In this document: positions 6,892-12,618 of the stretch, in pieces
How the letters are laid out: every line of letters begins with the position of its first letter
Numbering within the stretch: position 1 is the stretch's first letter
Source: an uncultured Thermomicrobiales bacterium
GTDB taxonomy: Bacteria; Chloroflexota; Chloroflexia; Thermomicrobiales; UBA6265
Assembly: GCA_902806395.1 (NCBI GenBank)
Contig: CADCWH010000086.1
Span: forward strand, 1 to 12,618
Length of the DNA stretch: 12,618 nt
Reading direction: 5' to 3'
Translations under genes and position numbers: made by a program
The notes under the pieces: generated by a model
Told to the model about the DNA's origin: nothing
Databases searched by the model: none
The model's input: the letters and a program-made list of their open reading frames with translations, nothing else

Positions 6892-8874
6892 TCAGGCACC
6901 GGGGCCCAGCCTCACCACCTCGTCCAACACTGCCGGGTCCTCAAGTGCCGAGGTGTCACCAGGCGGGGTGCCGAGGTAAGCCGCCCGGAGCAAGCGGCGC
7001 ATGATCTTGCCGTTGCGCGTGCGGGGCAGGTCGGCGACGACGTGGACGGCATCTGGACGCAACGCGGCACCCAGCTGGGCCGCAACCGCCGTCCGGACCC
7101 CGGCCGCCAGGGCCGAGTCGTCCACCCCGTTATCCCCGATGGGGCGGGAGCGCACGACGAAGACGATCGCGCACTCCCCCTTGACGGCGTGGGGGACGCC
7201 GATCGCCGCGGCCTCCCGTACGCCGGGGTGGGTCACGGCGGCCGACTCCAGCTCGGCCGGCCCGATCCGTTTCCCGGCGATGTTGAGTGTGTCGTCACTG
7301 CGGCCCCTCAGGAACCAGCCCTCGTCGGTGATCTCGGCCCAGTCACCGTGGAGCCAGACATCCGGGAAGCGGGACCAATAGGTCGCCAGGTAGCGGTCCG
7401 GGTCGGACCAGAAGCCCCGCGTCATCCCCACCCAGGGCTGGCGGACCACGAGTTCCCCGACTTCACCTCGAACCGATCGCCCGGCTCCATCGACCACATC
7501 TGCTGCCATGCCGGGCACTGGTCCACTGAATCCACCGGGCACCGGCGGGGCGACGGTCAGGCAACCGACGATGCCGCCGCCCGTCTCGGTCCCGCCGGAG
7601 TAGTTGATCACCGGGCATCGCCCGCCGCCGACGCGCTCGGCGTACCACGACCAAGGGGTCGGGTTCCACGTCTCGCCGGTCGATCCGAGCACCCGCAACG
7701 ACGACAGGTCGTGGCGAGTCACCCACTCGTCGCCGTGGGGCATCAGAGACCGGACCACGGTTGGGGCAAGGCCGAGGACCGTGACGTCGTGACGTTCCAC
7801 CAGGTCCCAGAGACGGTCCGGTGCAGGAAAGTCCGGGGTGCCCTCATACATGACCACCGTCGCCCCAGTGATCAGTCCGCCGGCGATGAGCCAGGGCCCC
7901 ATCATCCAGCCCAGGTCGCTCAGCCAGAACAACGTGTCGCCGGGGCCGACATCGAAGCAGAACGCCAGGTCGTGGGCCGCTTTGAGCGGGAACCCGGCGT
8001 GGACGTGGACAGCCCCCTTCGGTTTGCCGGTCGTGCCGCTGGTATAGATGACCATGTAGGGATCATTCGCGTCGGTCTCTACCGGCCGGGCCAATTCGGT
8101 TCCACCGCTCGTGTCGAGGTCGTCCCACCGGTGGTCACGCCCTTCGACCGTCACCACCTCGTCCCCAGTCCGCCGGACGACGACGCAGCGCTCGACCTCC
8201 GGTGCCAGGGCGAGTGCGGCGTCGGCCACGGCTTTCATTGGCACTGTCGCACCCCTCCGGCGGGCACCATCGGCGGTGATGAGGGTCGTCGCCCCGGCAT
8301 CGCGGAGCCTCCCCGCGACCGCCTCCGGCCCATAGCCTGAGAACATCGGCACGATGACCGCCCCGAGCCAGCCACAGGCGAGGGTCGCAACGGCCGCTTC
8401 CGGGATCATCGGCAAGAAGATCCCGACCCGGTCGCCGCGGCGCACGCCTACCCGGGCCAGCCCAGCGGCGCACCGAGAGACCGCGGCCGCGAGTTCCCGG
8501 GTCGTCAACCGCCGTGACGCGCCGTCGTCTCCCTCCCAGACGATCGCCACCCGGTCCGGCTGCTGGGCGGCCGGACGCACGACGGCGTCGGTTAGGTACG
8601 AATACCCCGCGCCGGGGAAGAACTCGGCCCAGGGTAGACCCTGGCTGAGGTCCAACGGCCGCTCGGGGGGACGGTGGAAGCCGATGTCGAGGAAGCGGAC
8701 GACGGCGTCCCAATACCACCCTGGGTCGACCTCGGCCCGTGCCTGGAGCGCGTCGACTCCGTCCAGACCCAATGAGGCGACAAAGGCGAGCAGGCGGCTG
8801 CGCTCCCGCTCGGCCGGCCCGGGCTGCCACGACGGCGTCGTCGAGACCGTGCCGTCTGTCGTCCGCTCGCCCAT
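6892..8874 (-). CDS. AMP-forming acyl-CoA synthetase, acetyl-CoA synthetase-like
   Basis: A 660-residue ANL-superfamily ligase that activates a carboxylic acid with ATP and CoA through an acyl-adenylate. Residues 50-100 match the N-terminal domain of acetyl/acetoacetyl-CoA synthetases (WAEFFPGAGYSYL, 82-94). The P-loop is YTSGTTGKPKG (277-287); adenylate motif GGTETGG is at 427-433; GDWAEITDEGWFLRGRSDD (510-528) carries the ribose-binding Asp and hinge; the catalytic C-terminal Lys is K623 in RTRNGKIMRR. In acetyl-CoA synthetase the segment before TETGG reads WWQ, whose second Trp shapes the acetate pocket; here it reads SGG, so acetate need not be the substrate and a larger acid is plausible. 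ATG 8874 is preceded by GGGAG with a 9-nt spacer. A candidate promoter lies at 8931-8959. It may share a transcript with the downstream ureohydrolase. Confidence 0.9.
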   Translation of the reverse strand: MGERTTDGTVSTTPSWQPGPAERERSRLLAFVASLGLDGVDALQARAEVDPGWYWDAVVRFLDIGFHRPPERPLDLSQGLPWAEFFPGAGYSYLTDAVVRPAAQQPDRVAIVWEGDDGASRRLTTRELAAAVSRCAAGLARVGVRRGDRVGIFLPMIPEAAVATLACGWLGAVIVPMFSGYGPEAVAGRLRDAGATTLITADGARRRGATVPMKAVADAALALAPEVERCVVVRRTGDEVVTVEGRDHRWDDLDTSGGTELARPVETDANDPYMVIYTSGTTGKPKGAVHVHAGFPLKAAHDLAFCFDVGPGDTLFWLSDLGWMMGPWLIAGGLITGATVVMYEGTPDFPAPDRLWDLVERHDVTVLGLAPTVVRSLMPHGDEWVTRHDLSSLRVLGSTGETWNPTPWSWYAERVGGGRCPVINYSGGTETGGGIVGCLTVAPPVPGGFSGPVPGMAADVVDGAGRSVRGEVGELVVRQPWVGMTRGFWSDPDRYLATYWSRFPDVWLHGDWAEITDEGWFLRGRSDDTLNIAGKRIGPAELESAAVTHPGVREAAAIGVPHAVKGECAIVFVVRSRPIGDNGVDDSALAAGVRTAVAAQLGAALRPDAVHVVADLPRTRNGKIMRRLLRAAYLGTPPGDTSALEDPAVLDEVVRLGPGA

Positions 8875-8930
8875 GTGTCAGGACTCCCGTCTCGCCCCGT
8901 GACCCGGGGATCACTCACCGGTGCCACGCC

Positions 8931-8959
8931 ATTGTTGGCGCCGCGGGAACGATGGTCAA
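8931..8959 (-). promoter_or_regulatory. Candidate sigma70-type promoter of the acyl-CoA synthetase gene
   Basis: On the minus strand, TTGACC (complement of 8954-8959) and AACAAT (complement of 8931-8936) are separated by exactly 17 nt. The -35 matches consensus at five of six positions and the -10 at four. Transcription would start near 8924, giving a leader of about 50 nt before ATG 8874. This is the best-formed promoter in the window. Confidence 0.45.
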
Positions 8960-8979
8960 GCGGTGCGGATGACCACCGC
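8960..8979. promoter_or_regulatory. Dyad abutting the -35, possible operator
   Basis: GCGGTG (8960-8965) and CACCGC (8974-8979) are perfect inverted arms around an 8-nt centre. The dyad touches the upstream edge of the -35 of the candidate acyl-CoA synthetase promoter and lies about 80 bp before the divergent zinc-ribbon gene. Position and symmetry suit a regulator site, but 6-bp arms also arise by chance in GC-rich DNA. Confidence 0.3.
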
Positions 8980-9058
8980 CCATATGGCACACTGGCGCTG
9001 TGAGGCGGTGCGACGGGACCGGCGAGGTGGCCCGGCACACCAGCCGCGAGGTGAATCG

Positions 9059-9958
9059 ATGGTGCGCTGGCCCTTCCGGCGAGGTAAGACGGACGCCGCC
9101 GCCCGCCCGGGGGACACCGTCGTGGCCGAGGGTGCCCGGACGGCGCGGCACGACGGCAGCCTGCCTCGGCCACGCCCCTCCGCCTCCGCACCCCCGGGAT
9201 CGGGGTCAGACGCGAGGCGCCAACGGCGGATCGACGAACTGGTCCGTCGCCGGGAGGGCCTCCGCTTCGATGTCGAACAGGGCGAACTGGCCCGGCAGCC
9301 CGACAACCCCTGGTCCGAACGCGTCGCCCTCCTCAACGAGACGCTGGCGACCGTCGCCGCCGACCGGGCGGCGCTGGACCGGGCGCCCCGCGCGCCGGGT
9401 TGGCCAGTGCCACCCCTCCCGATCGAGGGGATCACAATCACTGGAGGTGATCTTGCCACCGTGGAGTTCACGGTGGCGGGCGAGCGGTTCTCGTTTGCCG
9501 AAGCACCAGATTGGGACCAGCGCGGTGGACCCGTCGTCCGTGGCGACCTCCGGCCGGTTTCCGGCTCCGTCGAGGCGGTCGTCAGGTCACTAGAAGGCGT
9601 CCCGGCCGAGGAAAGAGAGGCTCTCCTAACCCACCTCGACGGGTTCCTCACCTTTGCCAGCGACCTCCGGAATCGCTCCCTCGCTGGAGAGCGGGTGCCG
9701 GACAGGGTATCCCTGACCGACCTGGCCGCGCCGTGCCCGGAGTGCGGCGGCTGGCGGGACTGGTTAGGGAAGTGTCCTCGCTGCTCCGGTCGCGACGAGG
9801 CGCGTCGACTCCTGCGTCAGGAGGAGGAGCGGGTCATGGCCGAGAGAGACGCGGAGATGGAGATCCGGCACCGGCTGACCGAGCGTCTGCCGCTGGCCCG
9901 CCGTCGCCTGGCCGATGTCGAGGCCGAGTTGCGGTCGGTGGCTCCGGACGCGTCCTGA
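9059..9958 (+). CDS. Unknown protein with coiled coil and a four-cysteine zinc ribbon
   Basis: A 299-residue protein I cannot assign to a named family. It begins with a short basic segment (MVRWPFRRGK) and a low-complexity Ala/Pro/Arg/Ser stretch to about residue 50. A charged helical region follows (52-105, likely coiled coil), then a beta-rich central part (121-165, including GITITGGDLATVEFTVAGER) and a helical part (168-210). A zinc-ribbon motif comes next, C226-x2-C229-x9-C239-x2-C242 (CPECGGWRDWLGKCPRCSG), and a strongly charged C-terminal helix (243-292). There is no signal peptide or membrane segment, so it is probably cytoplasmic. I chose ATG 9059 because GAGGTG at 9048-9053 lies 5 nt upstream; the frame is open back to 8921 but that part reads like non-coding sequence. 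A membrane-protein gene starts 33 nt downstream, suggesting a two-gene operon. Confidence 0.8.
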   Translation: MVRWPFRRGKTDAAARPGDTVVAEGARTARHDGSLPRPRPSASAPPGSGSDARRQRRIDELVRRREGLRFDVEQGELARQPDNPWSERVALLNETLATVAADRAALDRAPRAPGWPVPPLPIEGITITGGDLATVEFTVAGERFSFAEAPDWDQRGGPVVRGDLRPVSGSVEAVVRSLEGVPAEEREALLTHLDGFLTFASDLRNRSLAGERVPDRVSLTDLAAPCPECGGWRDWLGKCPRCSGRDEARRLLRQEEERVMAERDAEMEIRHRLTERLPLARRRLADVEAELRSVAPDAS

Positions 9959-9991
9959 CGCGTCCCGGACCCCCAGGGGAGGGAGAACCGC

Positions 9992-10729
9992 ATGGCGATC
10001 GATCGTGTCCTGGCCGGGAACGAGGCAGTCGGCGTCGTGCTGACCGTTCTCATCCTGGCGACCGCGAGGGTCAACCTTCCCTTCTTGCGAGACGTCTTCC
10101 GGGACGCCGAAGCCGCCTGGCGCGGCCTGGCCCGACTCGCCACGCTGCTGCTCGGTCTGACCCTCGCGTGGGTCAGCCTCTTCGACCACTGGCGGCAACT
10201 GCTGGACGAACCGATGCGCCGACTTGGCCAGTTTCCCGCCGAGCGGGTCATCCTCGACCCGACCACCGCCTGGGTCCGCTCCGTCAGCTTGGTCCTCCTG
10301 ACCTCGCTGGTCCTCCTGCTCGCGCCGCTGGTGGCTCGACACGTTGGGGGGTATCCGGTCCAAGTGGCGGGGACCATCGGTTGCCTGCTGATGTGCCTGC
10401 CGCTCTACACATTGCGCGTCCGCTTCGATCTAGGCCTGGCCCTGGGCTTCGACGCCGACCCCGCTAACCCGATCGACCTCGCGGGTTATGCGTTTTACCT
10501 CTTGGTCACCTGGGCGTTGCTATCCGGCACGCTGCTCCTGCTGCTGGCGGGAATCACCTTCCTGGTCGCGCTTCCAGTCACGCTGCTGCTCGACCTGACG
10601 GGCCGCCGCCACCCTCGGATCACCCACGAGGCGGACTCGTTCTTCGGCTCGCTCGCTGACCGGGCCGCCCGGCGGGACGAAACGGACAGAGTCAGGTCCG
10701 GCGCTGGACGACAGGCGCCCCGGGCCTGA
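9992..10729 (+). CDS. Unknown multi-pass membrane protein, partner of the zinc-ribbon gene
   Basis: A 245-residue protein with about five or six hydrophobic segments: about 10-27, 46-64, 96-115, 123-141 and a long hydrophobic run from 163 to 200 that could hold two passes. The C-terminal 45 residues are soluble, basic and Arg-rich. A loop at 66-93 (HWRQLLDEPMRRLG) is charged. No transport, enzyme or sensor motif is recognised. ATG 9992 has a strong purine-rich ribosome site (AGGGGAGGGAGAA, 9975-9987). The start is 33 nt after the stop of the zinc-ribbon gene, so the two are probably co-transcribed, and a functional link is a reasonable inference. The stop codon lies inside a large inverted repeat. 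Confidence 0.8.
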   Translation: MAIDRVLAGNEAVGVVLTVLILATARVNLPFLRDVFRDAEAAWRGLARLATLLLGLTLAWVSLFDHWRQLLDEPMRRLGQFPAERVILDPTTAWVRSVSLVLLTSLVLLLAPLVARHVGGYPVQVAGTIGCLLMCLPLYTLRVRFDLGLALGFDADPANPIDLAGYAFYLLVTWALLSGTLLLLLAGITFLVALPVTLLLDLTGRRHPRITHEADSFFGSLADRAARRDETDRVRSGAGRQAPRA

Positions 10730-10747
10730 GGTCAGGCCCGGGGTGCC
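10714..10747. terminator. Strong inverted repeat between convergent genes, likely bidirectional terminator
   Basis: The arms 10714-10729 and 10732-10747 pair as a 16-bp stem interrupted only by one G-U pair; the inner 12 bp (CCCCGGGCCTGA against TCAGGCCCGGGG) are perfect, with 2 nt between the arms. It includes the TGA stop of the membrane-protein gene and ends about 34 bp before the stop of the facing dppA-like gene. There is no T-run, so it is not a textbook intrinsic terminator, but its place between two converging stops fits shared transcription stopping or 3'-end protection. Confidence 0.6.
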
Positions 10748-10780
10748 CTCCCAGTCCGTTCGCTGGCTCCGGAGTAGCGC

Positions 10781-11641
10781 CTATGGCGACATCCGGATCG
10801 AAGCGGCGCTCATCACGGCTCGGAACGTCTTGATGAAGGTCAAGCCGTCGTTGGCGTCGAACGACACCGTCCGGTCGGCGACCCGGGTGATCCCCGAAAG
10901 CTTCGCCCCGGCGTCGGCCCGAGATTGGTGATCGAAGTCCAGCTCGACGGTCGTGCCCGGTGGCAGCGTCCAGGGGGCCAGGCCGCCCGCCCGCTCGACT
11001 GCGACGCGGGCTCCCTCGCGGATCCGCCGTTGGGCTATCTGCGGGTGAAGGTTGAGGGCGGCGAACGTGGAATACCCTTCCTTCACCGGCACACCGACGA
11101 CCCTGTCGCCCAGCATCGATTGCACCTGTGAGACGGCGACGGCGTCGCCGGTGACCAGGGCGACCGGCACGCCGAAATAACCGGCGACGGCGGCATTGAT
11201 CCCGAACTCCCCGGTCGAGACGCCGTCGAACCGGACATCGTTCAGCCAACCGGTCCAGGTGTGCGCGAGGGGCGCGGCGGTCGTCCCGGCCTTGGCGTGG
11301 TAGCCGGTGTAGAACAGGGCTCCGACATCCGCCAACTCCACACCCTGGGCCATCCCGAGCGGCTTGTCGGACCCGCTCACGAAGCGGCAGTTTGGATGCA
11401 ATTCCTCGGGAATCAGGTTGCGCATCCCGTCATGGCTGTCGTTGACGATAACCTCCTCGGCGCCGCCTTCGAGCGCTCCGTCGATCGCGGCGTTGACTTC
11501 CCGGGTCATCCGGAGGCGAGCCCGCTCGTACTCGACCGTCGAGGTCGGTCCCGATCCCCCGCCGACCTCGGGCGGCATCACCTGGACCCAGGAGACCACG
11601 CCGCAGGTCCCCTCCATGTCGGCCGAGATCACCACGCGCAT
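10781..11641 (-). CDS. dppA: D-aminopeptidase, peptidase family M55 (DppA-like)
   Basis: A 286-residue zinc peptidase related to Bacillus subtilis DppA, which releases D-amino acids from the N-terminus of short peptides such as D-Ala-D-Ala and forms a cytoplasmic ring-shaped decamer. The five metal ligands of that enzyme have clear counterparts: Asp8 and Glu10 in SADMEG, His70 in VNDSHDGM, His115 in YTGYHAKA and Glu145 in STGEFGINA. SGSDKPLGMAQG (89-100), GVPVALVTGD (157-166) and VKEGYS (186-191) also fit the family. Length is close to the usual 270-280. ATG 11641 has a GGGGGA site 6 nt upstream. No peptide transporter or peptidoglycan gene adjoins it, so peptide recycling is inferred from the family. 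It lies downstream of rpsU on the same strand, behind a likely terminator. Confidence 0.9.
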   Translation of the reverse strand: MRVVISADMEGTCGVVSWVQVMPPEVGGGSGPTSTVEYERARLRMTREVNAAIDGALEGGAEEVIVNDSHDGMRNLIPEELHPNCRFVSGSDKPLGMAQGVELADVGALFYTGYHAKAGTTAAPLAHTWTGWLNDVRFDGVSTGEFGINAAVAGYFGVPVALVTGDAVAVSQVQSMLGDRVVGVPVKEGYSTFAALNLHPQIAQRRIREGARVAVERAGGLAPWTLPPGTTVELDFDHQSRADAGAKLSGITRVADRTVSFDANDGLTFIKTFRAVMSAASIRMSP

Positions 11642-11737
11642 GCTTGTTCCCCCGCTGACGACCCGGGCGTCATTCCGCCCCGGGCGAGTCTATCAACCAT
11701 GAGAAACGTCTGGGACACTTTGGATCGACAATGGCAA

Positions 11738-11768
11738 ACGCCAGCCGGGATGGCTCCCTGGCTGGCGT
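11738..11768 (-). terminator. Hairpin terminator between rpsU and the dppA-like gene
   Basis: Arms 11738-11750 and 11755-11768 pair as 9 bp (ACGCCAGCC/GGCTGGCGT) plus 4 bp (GGGA/TCCC) with one bulged base and a TGGC loop. Read on the minus strand, the stem is followed by TTTGCCATTG, a short and imperfect T-rich tail. It would end the rpsU transcript and separate it from the dppA-like gene about 100 bp further on. Confidence 0.5.
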
Positions 11769-11791
11769 GACCCTGATCGTCTAGCTCGACG

Positions 11792-11810
11792 GCCGCGAAC
11801 CCATCGCGGC
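11792..11810 (-). other. Second hairpin just after rpsU
   Basis: GCCGCGA (11792-11798) and TCGCGGC (11804-11810) form a 7-bp perfect stem with a 5-nt loop, 15 nt past the rpsU stop. There is no T-run after it. It may help termination or stabilise the short rpsU message together with the larger hairpin at 11738-11768. Confidence 0.35.
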
Positions 11811-11825
11811 TCGTCTCGGCGGTGC

Positions 11826-12008
11826 CTAGGTCGCGTTCCGGCGACGGCGACGCTCGGCCTTACGGCGCTTGGCGCGGCTCTCTTCTTGGACGCTGATGAA
11901 GCGGAGACCGCGCCGGTGCTCCCGGATGATCCCGGAGCGCTCGATACCCTTGGTGAACCGCCGCAGCAACTGGTCGAAACCCTCGGACTCCCGCAACTCT
12001 ACCCGCAT
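11826..12008 (-). CDS. rpsU: 30S ribosomal protein bS21
   Basis: A 60-residue small-subunit protein. It begins MRVELRESEGF, continues with the helical LLRRFTKGIERSGIIREHRR (residues 14-33), and ends in the very basic tail RAKRRKAERRRRR, which is the usual bS21 pattern and length. bS21 sits near the 3' end of 16S rRNA and assists mRNA selection during initiation. ATG 12008 is preceded by GAGGAGG with a 4-nt spacer, a near-perfect anti-Shine-Dalgarno match. The gene stands alone with its own leader, which contains two hairpins and a candidate promoter, and is followed by terminator-like hairpins. Its presence argues against most Actinobacteria as the host. Confidence 0.95.
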   Translation of the reverse strand: MRVELRESEGFDQLLRRFTKGIERSGIIREHRRGLRFISVQEESRAKRRKAERRRRRNAT

Positions 12009-12033
12009 CTGTCCTCCTCACCATTTCCGGACA

Positions 12034-12087
12034 CCCGGCACGCCGGGGCGCTCACGAACACGACACGCCCACCGGCGGCACGCCGGT
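12034..12087 (-). promoter_or_regulatory. Structured 5' leader of rpsU with two similar hairpins
   Basis: Two stems lie between the candidate promoter and the ribosome site. One is ACCGGCG-GCA-CGCCGGT at 12071-12087 (7 bp, 3-nt loop); the other is CCCGG-CACG-CCGGG at 12034-12047 (5 bp). On the minus strand both contain the 11-mer CCGGCGTGCCG. The duplicated element could be a protein- or ribosome-binding site for translational feedback; this is inference. Confidence 0.35.
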
Positions 12088-12104
12088 CTTGCTTCCGGCA
12101 GTAT

Positions 12105-12135
12105 ACGATACCCTCGGTCGGGTGCCTACTGTCCA
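12105..12135 (-). promoter_or_regulatory. Candidate rpsU promoter
   Basis: On the minus strand TGGACA (complement of 12130-12135; five of six matches to the -35 consensus) and TATCGT (complement of 12105-12110; four of six) are 19 nt apart. An overlapping TATACT (complement of 12100-12105) is a better -10 but too far from this -35. Transcription would start about 85-95 nt before the rpsU ATG. Confidence 0.35.
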
Positions 12136-12268
12136 AGATGAGCGCGCCCGTTCGCACCCAGAGGCTCCCTTGCTCGGTCCCGCTGACCACATTGGGCCCA
12201 GCGCCTTGTGCGATGCCTGTCATCGTCCATCATCCGTCTGCCGGCTTCTCACTCCCGAAAGGCTCTCC

Positions 12269-12618
12269 GTGGACCACACCGTAAACGCAGTTGCCGTCAC
12301 CCCCGGCGTCGCCCACAGCCTCCACCTGTACCGCGCGCCGCTGCCCGACCTCGGCCCAGGCGATGTGCTCGTGCGACCACGACAGGTCGGGGTCTGCGGC
12401 ACCGACCGGGAGATCATCGAGGCTGGGTTTGGGGCGGCCCCTACCGGGGAGCCGAGCCTGGTCCTCGGCCACGAGGTCTTGGGTGAGGTCGAGGCGGTCG
12501 GTGCGGCCGTCTCCGCGCTCCGCCCCGGCGACCTGGTCTCGGCGACGGTCCGGCGACCAGACGGCTGTCCGGCCTGCCGGGCCGGACAGCCGGACATGTG
12601 CCAATGGCTGAAATACGA
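12269..12618 (+). CDS. Glucose 1-dehydrogenase-like zinc dehydrogenase, 5' part only
   Basis: The first 116 residues of a medium-chain zinc dehydrogenase, cut by the window end. The product reads NAVAVTPG near the start, then QVGVCGTDREIIEAGFG (39-55) and LVLGHEVLGEVEAVG (64-78), typical of the glucose 1-dehydrogenase branch known from Sulfolobus, Thermoplasma and haloarchaea, which oxidises glucose with NAD(P)+ to gluconolactone. Catalytic-zinc candidates are Cys43, His68 and Glu69. The structural-zinc lobe shows Cys100, Cys103 and Cys111 (CPACRAGQPDMC), three cysteines rather than the common four. GTG 12269 is chosen because AAAGG (12258-12262) lies 6 nt upstream and homology begins at once. 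Substrate could be another aldose or polyol. The gene is divergent from rpsU across 260 bp; the NAD(P)-binding domain is outside the window. Confidence 0.85.
   Translation, partial: MDHTVNAVAVTPGVAHSLHLYRAPLPDLGPGDVLVRPRQVGVCGTDREIIEAGFGAAPTGEPSLVLGHEVLGEVEAVGAAVSALRPGDLVSATVRRPDGCPACRAGQPDMCQWLKY

Noticed and set aside
6865..8340. 491-codon plus-strand open frame
   Set aside because: It lies wholly opposite the acyl-CoA synthetase, whose protein carries all ligase motifs. The antisense product is rich in Arg, Gly, Pro and His without motifs; long antisense frames are expected in GC-rich coding DNA.
9511..10467. 318-codon plus-strand frame spanning the zinc-ribbon and membrane-protein genes
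   Set aside because: It overlaps both in another frame; its product is Arg/Pro/Gly-rich, while the chosen frames have ribosome sites, a zinc ribbon and membrane segments.
11999..12223. 74-codon minus-strand frame running into the rpsU start
   Set aside because: It covers the rpsU leader and candidate promoter, has no ribosome site and no recognisable sequence; a leader peptide cannot be excluded but has no support.
12220..12604. Two minus-strand frames of about 125 codons at the right end
   Set aside because: They lie opposite the glucose-dehydrogenase-like gene, whose frame has the zinc-site and GHE motifs.
1..12618. CRISPR arrays, insertion sequences, tRNA genes or prophage
   Set aside because: I saw no regular spaced repeats, transposase, integrase, terminal inverted repeats flanking a gene, or tRNA-like cloverleaf.

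Overview
The window is GC-rich bacterial chromosome, about two thirds G+C by eye, with dense genes on both strands and GTG starts next to ATG. The product set fits Chloroflexota of the Thermomicrobia/Sphaerobacter kind: a bS21 ribosomal protein (missing from most Actinobacteria), a GdmH-like ureohydrolase, a DppA-type aminopeptidase and an archaeal-type glucose dehydrogenase. That taxonomic reading is inference from protein style only. I see no insertion sequence, phage gene, tRNA, rRNA or CRISPR array.

Layout. 1-460 holds no convincing gene. 461-1609 (+) is a multi-pass membrane protein with a DUF2157-like N-terminus, convergent with a YdcF/SanA-type DUF218 protein at 1667-2437 (-). After a divergent intergenic region comes an ABC-2 exporter operon (+): an ATPase (2847-3590, with its C-terminal domain continuing in the same frame to 3857 behind an in-frame TAA), then two permeases (3859-4659 and 4661-5461) starting within one or two bases of the preceding stop. 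Facing it on the minus strand are an AMP-forming acyl-CoA synthetase (8874-6892) and, downstream of it, an agmatinase-superfamily enzyme resembling guanidine hydrolase (6713-5538). Divergent from the synthetase is a plus-strand pair of unknown function: a zinc-ribbon/coiled-coil protein (9059-9958) and a membrane protein (9992-10729). A strong inverted repeat separates this pair from a minus-strand dppA-like D-aminopeptidase (10781-11641). Upstream of that lies rpsU (11826-12008, minus) with a structured leader. The window ends inside a plus-strand zinc-dependent glucose 1-dehydrogenase-like gene starting at GTG 12269.

The genes do not form one pathway; this looks like ordinary chromosome with several small units. 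The most notable points are the nonsense codon in the ABC ATPase exactly where a tyrosine would be expected, the GdmH-like ureohydrolase without nearby nickel chaperones or a visible guanidine riboswitch, an acetyl-CoA-synthetase-like enzyme lacking the acetate-selecting Trp, the uncharacterised zinc-ribbon/membrane pair, and several strong non-coding dyads (acs promoter, rpsU leader, convergent terminators). I found no clear evidence of a wholly new multi-gene system.
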